From Desulfocarbo indianensis (GTDB taxonomy: Bacteria > Desulfobacterota > Desulfarculia > Desulfarculales > Desulfarculaceae): 64,000 nt of DNA. The DNA lies in contig LBMP01000002.1 in NCBI GenBank assembly GCA_001184205.1, positions 390,726 through 454,725 on the forward strand, written 5' to 3'. The notes below the pieces were generated by a model. That model was not told where the DNA came from and searched no databases. It was given only the letters and a program-made list of their open reading frames with translations. Below, one piece after another: positions 44,674 to 53,566 of this stretch. The stretch's first letter is position 1. Each line of letters opens with the position of its first letter. The translations under genes and the position numbers were made by a program.

Positions 44674-45531
44674 ATGACTGAATGCGCATCGGGAAGCTGT
44701 TCCGGCGGGGCGGCCCCGGCCCAGGACGAAATGGACCTCAAGGTTACGGCCAACCTGGATAACATACGCTTCAAGCTCCTGGTGATGAGCGGCAAGGGCG
44801 GGGTGGGCAAATCCACGGTGGCCGCCTATCTGGCCCTGGGCCTGGCCGCGCAAGGCTATCAGGTGGGGCTCCTGGACGTGGACCTGCACGGGCCCTCCAT
44901 CCCCCGCATGCTGGGGCTCAAGGACCACGCCAGGGTGGACGAGGAGCAGCAGTTCATCCATCCCCTGACCCTGGACCACGGGCTCAAGGCCTTGAGCGTG
45001 GAGATGCTCCTGCCCAAGAAGGACAGCTCCGTGATCTGGCGGGGGCCCCTGAAGATCGGGGTCATCAAGCAGTTTCTGGGCAACGTGGCCTGGGGCAACC
45101 TGGATTTCCTGGTCATCGACTCCCCGCCGGGCACCGGCGACGAGCCCCTGACCATCGCCCAGACCATCAACGACGCCATGGCGGTGGTGGTCACCACGCC
45201 CCAGGAAATCGCCCTGGCCGACGTGCGCAAGTCCATTGATTTCTGCTACCAGATGGAGCTGCCCATCCTGGGGGTGGTGGAAAACATGTCCGGCCTCACC
45301 TGCCCCCATTGCCACCAGCCCATAGAGCTTTTGGGCAAGGGCGGCGGCAAGGCCCTGGCCGAGCGCTTCGGCCTGGAGCTCCTGGGCCAGATCCCCTGGG
45401 ACCCCCGTCTGGTGGAGGCCTCGGACAAGGGGCGGCCCCTGGATTTGTCCAAGCTGGAAGACGGCGCGGCCGGGCCCTACCGCGACATGGTGGGCAAGGT
45501 GCTGGGCCACACCGCCGAGAGAAAAGCCTGA
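44674..45531 (+). CDS. mrp: Mrp/NBP35-family iron-sulfur cluster carrier ATPase
   Basis: 285 residues. Deviant Walker A SGKGGVGKSTVAAYLALGL (about residue 39), LLDVDLHGPSIPRMLGL, IDSPPGTGDEPLTIAQ, and the cluster-binding CPHC near residue 210. The N-terminus also has two cysteines in CASGSC. It transfers Fe-S clusters to apo-proteins. The usual DUF59 head is absent, as in many anaerobes. It is followed by an FmdB-type zinc ribbon protein 50 bases downstream. Confidence 0.93.
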   Translation: MTECASGSCSGGAAPAQDEMDLKVTANLDNIRFKLLVMSGKGGVGKSTVAAYLALGLAAQGYQVGLLDVDLHGPSIPRMLGLKDHARVDEEQQFIHPLTLDHGLKALSVEMLLPKKDSSVIWRGPLKIGVIKQFLGNVAWGNLDFLVIDSPPGTGDEPLTIAQTINDAMAVVVTTPQEIALADVRKSIDFCYQMELPILGVVENMSGLTCPHCHQPIELLGKGGGKALAERFGLELLGQIPWDPRLVEASDKGRPLDLSKLEDGAAGPYRDMVGKVLGHTAERKA

Positions 45532-45581
45532 TTCACGCGCGTCCCCGCCCGCGGGGGCCCAAGGCCAAGGAGGCATAGGCA

Positions 45582-45833
45582 ATGCCCATCTACGATATCA
45601 AATGCCTGGATTGCGGGCACGTCGGCGAGGTGCTGATTTTCGGCGTCTCCGATCCCATGACCTGCCCGGCCTGCGGCGGGAGCCATATCGAAAGGCTGCT
45701 TTCCGCGCCTTCCGATCTGACCGGCCGCACCCGGCAGCAGGCTCCCGGCCCCGGCGATCATACCTGCTGCGGCTCCACGCCTTCGCAGGCCGGCTGCCAG
45801 GGCCCCGGCTCCTGCTGCGGCAAGCTGGGTTAG
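45582..45833 (+). CDS. FmdB-family zinc-ribbon protein
   Basis: 83 residues. MPIYDIKCLDCGHVGEV and CPACGGSHIERLLSAP give the CxxC-CxxC zinc ribbon of the FmdB family. The tail is rich in Cys and Gly (CCGSTPSQAGCQGPGSCC), suggesting further metal binding. AAGGAGG precedes ATG 45582. The stop codon TAG is formed by the first bases of the palindromic element that begins here, so the native C-terminus may have been changed by an insertion. Confidence 0.88.
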   Translation: MPIYDIKCLDCGHVGEVLIFGVSDPMTCPACGGSHIERLLSAPSDLTGRTRQQAPGPGDHTCCGSTPSQAGCQGPGSCCGKLG

Positions 45834-46089
45834 CCCGCATATTTCATGAGGGGCGGGCGGCATTAAGTGATGAGTCAGCATTCATGGGACTCATGGGAAA
45901 GGCCGCATCATTATCGAGGGACGATTCGCACCCGGGCCCGGCGCAGCCAGCCGCCGGCAGACAAGGCGTCTGGCAAGCGAGGGCCGCAGGCGTAGCCAAA
46001 GCTACGTCAAGGCCCGAGAGCGGCCGGCAACGCGGGGCGCCGCTGGCTGGCGCAGCCGGACGCGCGGCCCTCGTGAAATGTGCGGGCTA
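45831..46089. mobile_element. MITE-like palindromic element with 22-bp terminal inverted repeats
   Basis: The left end TAGCCCGCATATTTCATGAG (45831 on) and the right end (46068-46089) are inverted repeats matching at 20 of 22 positions. Inside are secondary arms (GCGCAGCCAGC at 45941; GCTGGCTGGCGC at 46042) and a central hairpin GGGCC-N5-CGTAGC-CAAA-GCTACG-N4-GGCCC (45981-46015). The 259-base element codes no protein. TA at both outer ends would fit an IS630/mariner-type target duplication. Both flanking genes end on its terminal TAG codons. Copy number cannot be judged from this window. Confidence 0.7.
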
Positions 46090-46911
46090 GGGGCGGGGCG
46101 GCCACCAGGCCGCGAAACGGAGTTCGGGCGGGGCTTCTTTTAGAAAGCGCTCCATTGCCTGGGAAAAGACCTGCACCGCCTGGCCGGGGCTGGCGGCCTG
46201 GCCCGCGGGCAGGGCCAGGCGGGGATGGCGGCCCAGCTTGCCGCCCAGGTAGAGGCGGGCGAAGGGCCGGCCCGGGCTCACCGCCTCCTCGGCGCAAACC
46301 GTGCTGCAATGAAGGCAGCCCAGACAGCGCTTGGGATCGCGCAGGGCCACCTCGCGCACCTGGATGGCCCCGTCCGGGCAGCCCTGGGCGCAGGAGCCGC
46401 AGGCCGTGCATTCCCCGGAATCGAAAACCGGCCGCACCGAGCCCACCACCGCCAAATCCGCGATTTGGGGCCGCGAACAGCCGTTGGGGCAGCCGGCCAG
46501 GGCTATCTTGAGCTTGTGGTGAAAGAGCACCCGGTCGCCGGAGACCCTTTTTCGCAGGCGCTCGTTGATATCGGCGGCGGCGAGCCATTCCTCCATGGCC
46601 TCGCGCCAGGGGCCGGTGTCCAGGAGGGTGTTGGGGCATTGGGCCAGTTGGGCCCGGCAGGATTCCACCACCACCATGGGCGCGCCGGGCTGGTTCTCCT
46701 GGGGCAGGAGCGCGGCCGCTTCCTTTTCCCCGCGCCCGCCCATGACCTCGCGGAAACGGGCCTGGGCCTCCTGCACGTCAGCCAGGCTCACGGTATCGCG
46801 TCCCTGGGCGGCCACCCGCTCCTCGACCTTTTTGCGGGCCAGGCCGCGCACGAAAAACGGAGCTTTTTTAAGCTCCTCCTCGGCCTCCCGCGCCCACGAC
46901 AAACGCCCCAT
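46087..46911 (-). CDS. PCP-reductase / siroheme-sulfite-reductase-like / ferredoxin protein
   Basis: 274 residues from ATG 46911 (GGGGAG five bases upstream; the longer start at 46971 is weaker). N-terminal PCP_red-like helix region WAREAEEELKKAPFFVRG; middle part with KIALAGCPNGCSRPQIADL, typical of nitrite/sulfite reductase cluster binding; C-terminal two-cluster ferredoxin, CTACGSCAQGCP and CLGCLHCSTVC. It probably handles electrons to a small inorganic substrate; the full siroheme cysteine set is not evident. The gene ends on the terminal TAG of the palindromic element. Confidence 0.8.
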   Translation of the reverse strand: MGRLSWAREAEEELKKAPFFVRGLARKKVEERVAAQGRDTVSLADVQEAQARFREVMGGRGEKEAAALLPQENQPGAPMVVVESCRAQLAQCPNTLLDTGPWREAMEEWLAAADINERLRKRVSGDRVLFHHKLKIALAGCPNGCSRPQIADLAVVGSVRPVFDSGECTACGSCAQGCPDGAIQVREVALRDPKRCLGCLHCSTVCAEEAVSPGRPFARLYLGGKLGRHPRLALPAGQAASPGQAVQVFSQAMERFLKEAPPELRFAAWWPPRP

Positions 46912-47062
46912 GTCATCTCCCCATGCTTGATCGTTAAAGAGAATGATTACCGGCGGGGCCATGGCTGTCAAGTTGGCAAGGCTTGTGCAGCCGGGCTAGA
47001 GACGGCCTGGGATGATTTCGCGCTTTTCGCAAGGCCCGCGCCGGGGCCGCCCCGCGCGGTGT

Positions 47063-47458
47063 TTATTTGAGCATTTTCAGGATGTCCTTGAGTTCGCCGA
47101 TGATGCGGGTCTTGTCTTGCGGCGGGGCCGGGGCCGCGCCCGGCTCTTTAGCTTCAGCCTGGGGGGCCGGGGTTTGCTCGGCGGCCATTTCCTCCAGCCG
47201 GCGGCGGGCCCCGGCGATGGTGTAGCCCTGTCCGTGCAGCAGGTGCCGCACCAGGGCCAGGATTTCCACGTCCCGGCGGTGATAGATGCGGCGGCCGCTG
47301 GGCGCGCGGGTGGGCTGGATAATTGGGAACTCGCTCTCCCAAAAGCGCAGCACGTGGGTCTCCACGCCCAGGAGCTTGGCCACCTGGCCGATGCGGAAGT
47401 AAGGCTGGTCCGGGATGCTCAAGACGGGCGGCTGATTGTCCCGGACCTTGGAACTCAT
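47063..47458 (-). CDS. MerR-family regulator
   Basis: 131 residues. MerR winged helix: PYFRIGQVAKLLGVETHVLR, FWESEFPII, PSGRRIYHRRDVEIL. After a short Pro/Ala-rich linker there is only a brief terminal helix, with no cysteines for metal sensing. This is the small MerR commonly found directly after pheT in proteobacteria. ATG 47458 overlaps the pheT stop by ATGA, so the two are translationally coupled. Confidence 0.92.
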   Translation of the reverse strand: MSSKVRDNQPPVLSIPDQPYFRIGQVAKLLGVETHVLRFWESEFPIIQPTRAPSGRRIYHRRDVEILALVRHLLHGQGYTIAGARRRLEEMAAEQTPAPQAEAKEPGAAPAPPQDKTRIIGELKDILKMLK

Positions 47459-49881
47459 TGCCGCAACACCCCCTGGAAGCGCTCCAGAAGCTCCTTGATG
47501 GCGGCCTCGTGGGCCGGGCGCACCTCGTCCTCGGTGAGGGTGCGCTCCGGGCTGCGGTAATGGAAGCGCAAGGCCAGCGACTTCTGCCCCTTGGCCAGGG
47601 GCTTGCCCCGGTAGAGGTCGAACAGCTCCACCGCGGCCAGCCACTTGCCGGCCTTTTTGTTTTGGGGGGCCCGCGCCGCGGCCAGCATGTCGCCCGCGCC
47701 CACGGCCTCGTCCACCACCATGGCCGCGTCGCGCACCACCTCCGGGTAGCGGGGCAGGGGGGCGTAGGCCTTGCCGGCAGGGGCCAAATCCACCAGGAGG
47801 TCGAAATCCAACTCAAAGGCGTACACCGCCAGGTCCAGGTCATGGGCGGCGGCCACCTTGGGATGCACCTTGCCGATCTCGCCCAGCACCAGCTCCCCCT
47901 TCACGGCCCGGCAACACACGCCGGGCTCGAAATAGGGCGGCGTCCGCTCCGGGGCGGGGAAGGTAAGGCCCTCCAGGCCCAGGCCGGCGAGCAGGTATTC
48001 CACCGCGCCCTTGGCGTGGGCCAGGCTCGCGGCCTGTTCGCCGCTCCACCAGCTAACCGGCGCGGCCAGGCCGCAGAGCGCGCCGGCCAGGCGGGCCGGC
48101 TCCTGGGGCAGCTTGGCGTCTTCCCGCTGCCAGAAGACCTTGCCCACCTCGAACAGCGCCACGTCGGGCACCGAGAAGGACACGTTGCGCCGGCAGGCCG
48201 TCAAGAGGCCGGGCAGGAGGGTGGTGCGCAGGACGGATTGATCCTCGGACAGGGGGTTAAGAAGCTTGACCAGGAGGCGGCGGGGATCGTCGCCGCTCAG
48301 GCGCAGGTTGTCCACGGACTTGGGATGGGTGAAGGAAAGGCTGATGGCTTCGTCAAAGCCCAGGCCGGCCATGAGATCGCGGCAGCGCTCGCGCACCACC
48401 TGGTTCCAGGCCCGGGGCCGGGCCATGAGCGGCGCCCAGGGCAGCTGGGCCGGGATGTTGTCGTAGCCCACCAGGCGCGCCACCTCCTCGGTGAGGTCCA
48501 CCGGCCGCTCCAGGTCGGTGCGCGCCGCCGGCGGCCGCACGCTGAGCAAATCCGGGTCGCCGCCGCTTGCCACCTTGAGCCCCAGGTTCTGGAGCGGCTC
48601 CACCACCTGCTCGCGGCTTAGGGGCAGGCCCAGGAAACCGGCGGTGCGGCTCACGCTGAGGGGTATCTCGGGCGCTTCATAGGGCTTGGCGTAAACGTCC
48701 AGCGCGCCCAGGGCCACCTGGCCGCCGGCCAGCTCGGCCGTGAGCTGGGCGGCCCGGTCCGCGGCCAGGAGGCAGCCCTCCTGGTCCACGCCCCGCTCGA
48801 AGCGGTAGGAGGCCTCGGTGGAGAGCCCCAGGCGCTTGCTGGTGCGGCGGACGCTCAAGGGATTGAAAAAGGCGCTTTCTATGAGCACGTCCCGGGTGCG
48901 GTCCTCGATTTCGCTGTTCAGCCCGCCCATGATCCCGGCCAGGGCCACCGGCTTTGCGCCGTCGCAGATGAGCAGCATGCCGGCCTCCAGCTTGCGCTCC
49001 TGGCCGTCCAGGGTGGTGAAGGTCTCGCCTTCCTCGGCCACCCGCACGTGGATGCGGCCCTGGGCCAGTTGGGCGAAGTCGAAGCTGTGCAGGGGCTGGC
49101 CCCGCTCCATGAGCACGTAGTTGGTCACGTCCACCACGTTGCTGATGGGCCGCACCCCGCAGGCGCGCAAGCGGTCGCGCAGCCAGAGCGGCGAGGGGCC
49201 GATCTTCACCCCCCGCACCAGGCGGCCCACGTAACGGGGGCAGGCCTCGGGGGCGGCCACGGTGATGGCGGCCTGCTCGCCGATGGCGGGCTCCTGCTCG
49301 CCGAGCTTGATCTCCGGCGTGGCCAGGGGGCGTCCGGAGATGGCGGCCACGTCGCGGGCGATGCCCAGGATGGAAAGCGCGTCGCCCCGGTTGGGGGTGA
49401 TGGATATTTCCAGGACCACGTTTTCCAGGTTCAGGGCTTGGATAATGTCCTGGCCGGGAGCCAGGGAGCGGTCCAGCTCCATGATGCCGGCGTGATCGTC
49501 GCTGAGCCCCAGCTCCCGCTCCGAGCAGAGCATGCCCCGGCTTTCCACCCCGCGGATATTGGCGGTCTTCACCTCCATGCCCTCGCCCAAAACCGCGCCC
49601 ACCACGGCCAGGGCCCCCACCATGCCTTCATGCAGGTTGGGCGCGCCGCAGACGATTTTTTCCTGGCCGGCTCCGGTATCCACCAGGGCCAGGCGCAGCT
49701 TGTCCGCGTTGGGATGGGGCTCCACCCCCAGCACCTTGGCGGTTATCACCTTGCCCGCCCAGGTAAATCGCCGGATCACCGCGTCCACTTCCAGGCCGGC
49801 CATGGTAAGCGCATGGGCCAACTCCTCGGGAGACAAACCGTGATCAACGAATTCACCCAGCCATTTGAGAGGAACGAGCAT
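47455..49881 (-). CDS. pheT: Phenylalanine-tRNA ligase beta subunit
   Basis: 808 residues from ATG 49881 (MLVPLKWLGEF; TTG 49890 is a less likely start). Domains in order: tRNA-binding OB fold (VITAKVLGVEPHPNADKL), B3/B4 editing (VVDVTNYVLMERGQPLHSFD), B5, the catalytic-like core (DQSVLRTTLLPGLL), and the FDX-ACB anticodon domain at the C-terminus (YPEVVRDAAMVV). It needs the alpha subunit PheS, which is usually encoded immediately upstream but is not here; a divergent ABC operon lies upstream instead. Confidence 0.97.
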   Translation of the reverse strand: MLVPLKWLGEFVDHGLSPEELAHALTMAGLEVDAVIRRFTWAGKVITAKVLGVEPHPNADKLRLALVDTGAGQEKIVCGAPNLHEGMVGALAVVGAVLGEGMEVKTANIRGVESRGMLCSERELGLSDDHAGIMELDRSLAPGQDIIQALNLENVVLEISITPNRGDALSILGIARDVAAISGRPLATPEIKLGEQEPAIGEQAAITVAAPEACPRYVGRLVRGVKIGPSPLWLRDRLRACGVRPISNVVDVTNYVLMERGQPLHSFDFAQLAQGRIHVRVAEEGETFTTLDGQERKLEAGMLLICDGAKPVALAGIMGGLNSEIEDRTRDVLIESAFFNPLSVRRTSKRLGLSTEASYRFERGVDQEGCLLAADRAAQLTAELAGGQVALGALDVYAKPYEAPEIPLSVSRTAGFLGLPLSREQVVEPLQNLGLKVASGGDPDLLSVRPPAARTDLERPVDLTEEVARLVGYDNIPAQLPWAPLMARPRAWNQVVRERCRDLMAGLGFDEAISLSFTHPKSVDNLRLSGDDPRRLLVKLLNPLSEDQSVLRTTLLPGLLTACRRNVSFSVPDVALFEVGKVFWQREDAKLPQEPARLAGALCGLAAPVSWWSGEQAASLAHAKGAVEYLLAGLGLEGLTFPAPERTPPYFEPGVCCRAVKGELVLGEIGKVHPKVAAAHDLDLAVYAFELDFDLLVDLAPAGKAYAPLPRYPEVVRDAAMVVDEAVGAGDMLAAARAPQNKKAGKWLAAVELFDLYRGKPLAKGQKSLALRFHYRSPERTLTEDEVRPAHEAAIKELLERFQGVLRQ

Positions 49882-50292
49882 GGTTAACAACCTTTGACGC
49901 AGTGGTGTTGACGGGAAGCGGCCCCGGCCGCGAACAAATTGGGCCCCGCTTGGCTTATAGCAGAATTAATGACTGATAACGCGGTCTTGCCTGGGAAGCC
50001 CTGTTTTGCCGCCAAAATATACCATGAAGACCTTTTTAAGTAAAAGAGCTGGCGCGCAGGGATTTTTGGGGCGCTTAAAAAAGCCGCCTTGTGCCGGCCG
50101 GTTAGGGCGCGGGCCGCGTGCCGGCCCGCGCCTGGGGCCCCAAAGGCGTTTAGACTAGCCAACCCCTTTTATTGACTCGGCTAAACGGGCACATGCGTCT
50201 TTACAGGGCCGCGCGATCCTGGTAAACATATGAACTTGCCTATCCTAGGGCCCCGCCAGCCGGGGCCGAATCACAGCAGCCGAGGAGAGTTC
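49882..50292. other. Divergent region pheT / ABC operon, with structured leader
   Basis: 411 bases. A perfect 10-bp hairpin (50106-50115 with 50123-50132, 7-base loop) and, on the minus strand, a short stem with six Ts near 50080-50098 lie in what would be the pheT leader, so attenuation is possible. A small minus-strand frame MVYFGGKTGL is not Phe-rich. No pheS, tRNA or T-box is seen. Confidence 0.45.
50200..50228. promoter_or_regulatory. Overlapping divergent promoter candidate
   Basis: On the plus strand TTTACA, 17 bases, TAAACA; on the minus strand the complement reads TTTACC, 17 bases, TAAAGA. The same segment could thus serve the ABC operon and pheT. The -10 and -35 matches are moderate. 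Confidence 0.35.
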
Positions 50293-51258
50293 ATGATCCA
50301 GGTCAGGGAGCTCAGCAAACGTTTTGGCGCCACCGTGGCGGTGGACCGGCTGGATTTCTCCGTGGAAAAGGGGGAGATTCTGGGCTTTCTGGGGCCCAAC
50401 GGCGCGGGCAAAACCACCACCATGCGCATCCTTACCGGGTTTTTCCCGCCCAGCTCGGGCGGCGCGGCGATCGCGGGCCATGACGTGGTGACCGAGCCCA
50501 TGGCCGCCCGGTCCTCGGTGGGTTATCTGCCGGAAAGCGTGCCGCTTTACGTGGATATGCGGGTGGGCGAATATTTGCGCTTCGTGGCCGGGGCCAAGGG
50601 GCTGGAAAAGGGCCGCGCCCGGCACGAGGTGGAGCGGGTGCAAAAGGCGGTGGGCATCAGCGACCGCCGGGGCCAGCTCATCAAGCAGCTTTCCAAGGGC
50701 TACCGCCAACGGGTGGGCCTGGCCCAGGCCTTGTTGGGCGATCCGCCGGTGCTTATCCTGGACGAGCCCACCATCGGCCTGGACCCTGGGCAGATCGTGG
50801 AAATCCGCTCGCTCATCAAGAGCTTCGCCGGCGACAAGACCGTGGTGCTCTCCAGCCACATCCTGCCCGAGGTGGCGGCCACCTGCTCCAAGGTGGTGAT
50901 CATCAACCGGGGCCGCCTGGTGGCCCAGGGATCGCCCTCCCTGCTGCGGCCGGGCGGGGCGGCCGGCCGCGGCCGCCTGCGGGTGGTGGCCCAGGGCCCG
51001 GCCCAGCTTTTGGCGGAGCTTCTGAGCAAGGTCAAGGGCGTGGCCGCCTGCTCCATGGAAGACGCGGCCGGGGGCGAGGCCACCTGCGGCTTCACCCTGG
51101 ATACCGCCGGCGGCAGCCAGGTGCAGGCAGAGGTGGCCAGGGCCGTGGTTGGCTCCGGCCATGATCTCATCGAGCTCAGCCCGGTAACCGCCAGCCTGGA
51201 GGAGGTGTTCATGCAGCTAACCACCAATGAGCCCGGCGGCGAGGAGGCGGCGGCATGA
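50293..51258 (+). CDS. ABC transporter ATP-binding protein, GldA-like
   Basis: 321 residues from ATG 50293 (GAGGAG five bases upstream). Walker A GPNGAGKTTTMRIL, Q-loop region, signature LSKGYRQRVGLAQAL, Walker B VLILDEPTIGLDP and the switch His in LSSHILPEV. The C-terminal 80 residues form the accessory domain seen in GldA/NatA-type exporters. It is the first gene of an overlapping four-gene unit with a permease, a GldG-type protein and a DUF4340 protein. Substrate unknown. Confidence 0.93.
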   Translation: MIQVRELSKRFGATVAVDRLDFSVEKGEILGFLGPNGAGKTTTMRILTGFFPPSSGGAAIAGHDVVTEPMAARSSVGYLPESVPLYVDMRVGEYLRFVAGAKGLEKGRARHEVERVQKAVGISDRRGQLIKQLSKGYRQRVGLAQALLGDPPVLILDEPTIGLDPGQIVEIRSLIKSFAGDKTVVLSSHILPEVAATCSKVVIINRGRLVAQGSPSLLRPGGAAGRGRLRVVAQGPAQLLAELLSKVKGVAACSMEDAAGGEATCGFTLDTAGGSQVQAEVARAVVGSGHDLIELSPVTASLEEVFMQLTTNEPGGEEAAA

Positions 51259-52022
51259 AATCCTTCGGCGCCATCTACATGAAGGAGTTGCGCTCCTATT
51301 TCCATTCGGCCACCGCCTACGTGCTCCTGGTGGGCTTTCTTTTGATCACCGGCTATTTCTTCTACGCCGGCGTGGCCCAGTACGCCATGTTCAGCCTGCA
51401 GGCCATGCAGAATCCGGTGATGATGAAGATCAATCTCATGGATTATCTGGTCACCCCGCTTTTGGGCAACATGGCGGTGATCTTCATCCTGGTGACCCCG
51501 CTGCTCACCATGCGGCTTTTGGCCGAGGAGCGCCGCACCGGCACCATCGAGCTGCTGCTCTCCTATCCGGTGAGCGACGGCGGCGTGGTGCTGGCCAAGT
51601 TCCTGGCGGCCTGGACCATGGCCGCCATCATGCTGGGCCTCAGCTGGTGCCACATGCTGATCCTCTTGTGGATATCCGAGCCCCATGCGCCGGCCATGCT
51701 GGTGGGCTACCTGGGCATGCTGCTGCTCTGCGGGGCCTTCGTGTCCCTGGGCGTTTTCGCCTCGGCGGTCACCGAGAACCAGATCGTGGCCGCCTTGATA
51801 TCCTTCGCCGGGCTGTTGCTTTTATGGGTGCTGGGCTGGTCCTCGGCCGTGGTGGGGGAAGAGGCCGGGCCCATCCTGGAATCCTTCAGCCTCACCAACC
51901 GCCTGCAGGATTTCAGCCGAGGCCTGCTGGATACGGCGGACGTGGCCTATTTCGTGCTGTTCATGGGATTCTTCCTGTTCGTTAGCATCAGGGTGCTGGA
52001 GGCCAAGCGGTGGAAGGCGTGA
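51255..52022 (+). CDS. ABC transporter permease, GldF-like
   Basis: 255 residues with six hydrophobic segments. MKSFGAIYMKELRSYFHSAT and LLTMRLLAEERRTGTIELLL are typical of ABC-2 permeases of the GldF/NosY group. ATG 51255 overlaps the ATPase stop (ATGA). In Bacteroidetes GldA-F-G supports gliding; in other phyla, as here, the same gene set exists without gliding and its substrate is not known. Confidence 0.92.
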   Translation: MKSFGAIYMKELRSYFHSATAYVLLVGFLLITGYFFYAGVAQYAMFSLQAMQNPVMMKINLMDYLVTPLLGNMAVIFILVTPLLTMRLLAEERRTGTIELLLSYPVSDGGVVLAKFLAAWTMAAIMLGLSWCHMLILLWISEPHAPAMLVGYLGMLLLCGAFVSLGVFASAVTENQIVAALISFAGLLLLWVLGWSSAVVGEEAGPILESFSLTNRLQDFSRGLLDTADVAYFVLFMGFFLFVSIRVLEAKRWKA

Positions 52023-52027
52023 AACCA

Positions 52028-53566
52028 ATGGCAAAGGGATTGGCCGTGGGCGGCCTGTTGCTGGCCGCGGCCGGCGGTTTGTTCTACGCGCTCAGCCTGC
52101 GCCATCCCCAATACGGCCTCATGGCGGCGGGGCTGGGGCTGGCCCTGCTGGCGGCGGGTCTGATCGCGGCCCGCCAGCAAGTGGGCCGGGCCCTGGGCAG
52201 CCGGGCCTTCCGCCTGGGCCTGGGCGCCGGCGCGGCGGTGGTGGCGGTGGCGGCCCTGGTGGTGTTTTTGGGCGCCCTGGCCGGGCGGCACCATCTGCGC
52301 TGGGATTTCTCCCAGGGGCAAAAGCTCTCCCTGGCGGCCCAATCGCTCCAGGTGCTGCAAAAGCTGGATAAGCCGCTCAAGGCCTACGCCTTTTTCAAGC
52401 CGGGCCAGGCCGGCCGGGAGCAGACCAAGGACCTCCTGGACCTCTACGCCTACCATAACCGCAATTTCACCTATCAGTTCGCCGACCTGGACGCGCAGCC
52501 CACCCTGGCCAAGCGCTTCGGGGTCAACACCCACGGCCAACTGGTGCTGGTGGGCAAGGACAAGGAAGAGAAAATCAGCCTGCCCGACGAGCAGAAGCTG
52601 ACCAACGCCCTCATCCGCCTGGCCCGCACCGAGAAGAAAACCATTTATTTCCTGGGCGGCCACGGCGAACGCGATCTGGAGGGCATCGGCCAAAAGGATT
52701 TCAGCGAATTCAAAAAGTCCCTGGAGAACCAGAGCTACCAGGTCAGGAAGCTGATCCTGGCCAATCAGGAAAAGGTGCCGGCCGATGCGGTGTGCGTGGT
52801 GGCGGCCGGGCCCGGCAAAGCGTTGCTCGACAAGGAAAAAGAACGCCTGGCCAATTATTTGCAGTCCGGGGGCAGCCTGCTTATGATGATGGAGCCGGAT
52901 AACGACGCCGGCCTGGGCCCCTGGCTGGAAGAGCGCGGCGCGCTCCTGGGCGACAACCTAGTGGTGGATCTGGGCGCGGCCGAGATAGGCGCCAGCCCGT
53001 TTTGGCCGCTGGGCATCACCTACGGCTCCCACCAGGTGACCAATCCCCTGGAGAACATCATCACCTTTTTCCCCATCGCCCGCACCGTGAACCTGGCGCC
53101 GAAAATGCCGGCGGGGGCCGTGGGCGTGGAGCTGGTGCAAACCGTGCCCCAGTCCTGGGCCGAGGTGGATTACCGGCAAATGGCGGAAAAGCCCGAGTTC
53201 CAGGAGGGGCGCGACCTGCCGGGACCCTTGAGCCTGGGCGTGGTGGTGGAGCTGGCCGCACCGGCTGAAAAGCCCGCGGACGGCCCCCGGGCCGGGGGCA
53301 GGCTCATGGTTTTCGGGGACGCGGATTTCGCCAGCAACGCCTTTTTGGAGCAGGCCGGCAACCGCGATCTGGCGCTCAACAGCGTCGCTTTTCTGGCCCA
53401 GGAGCAGGACCTTATTTCCATTTCGCCCAAGCAGGAGGCTTCCCAGCCGCTCATGGTGCAGCCCTTCCAGGCCAAGGTGGTGTTCTGGATGCCGGTGGTG
53501 GTCCTGCCGCTTTTGTTTTTGGTGATAGGCGTGATGGTGGTCATCAGGCGAAGGAGGGTGGCGTGA
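52028..53566 (+). CDS. GldG-family ABC auxiliary protein
   Basis: 512 residues from ATG 52028 (GGAAGG ten bases upstream; GTG 52010 and 52019 are alternatives overlapping the permease). Three N-terminal membrane helices, a large periplasmic domain (HHLRWDFSQGQKLSLAAQS; IYFLGGHGERDLEG; LLMMMEPDNDAGLGPWLEE) and one C-terminal helix (VVVLPLLFLVIGVMVV) give the standard GldG layout. It forms a complex with the two preceding ABC subunits. Confidence is high for the family. Confidence 0.9.
   Translation: MAKGLAVGGLLLAAAGGLFYALSLRHPQYGLMAAGLGLALLAAGLIAARQQVGRALGSRAFRLGLGAGAAVVAVAALVVFLGALAGRHHLRWDFSQGQKLSLAAQSLQVLQKLDKPLKAYAFFKPGQAGREQTKDLLDLYAYHNRNFTYQFADLDAQPTLAKRFGVNTHGQLVLVGKDKEEKISLPDEQKLTNALIRLARTEKKTIYFLGGHGERDLEGIGQKDFSEFKKSLENQSYQVRKLILANQEKVPADAVCVVAAGPGKALLDKEKERLANYLQSGGSLLMMMEPDNDAGLGPWLEERGALLGDNLVVDLGAAEIGASPFWPLGITYGSHQVTNPLENIITFFPIARTVNLAPKMPAGAVGVELVQTVPQSWAEVDYRQMAEKPEFQEGRDLPGPLSLGVVVELAAPAEKPADGPRAGGRLMVFGDADFASNAFLEQAGNRDLALNSVAFLAQEQDLISISPKQEASQPLMVQPFQAKVVFWMPVVVLPLLFLVIGVMVVIRRRRVA

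Noticed and set aside
49884-50162. 92-codon minus-strand frame in the pheT leader
   Set aside because: No Phe run, no ribosome site and no recognisable family, so it is not a leader peptide or a gene on present evidence.
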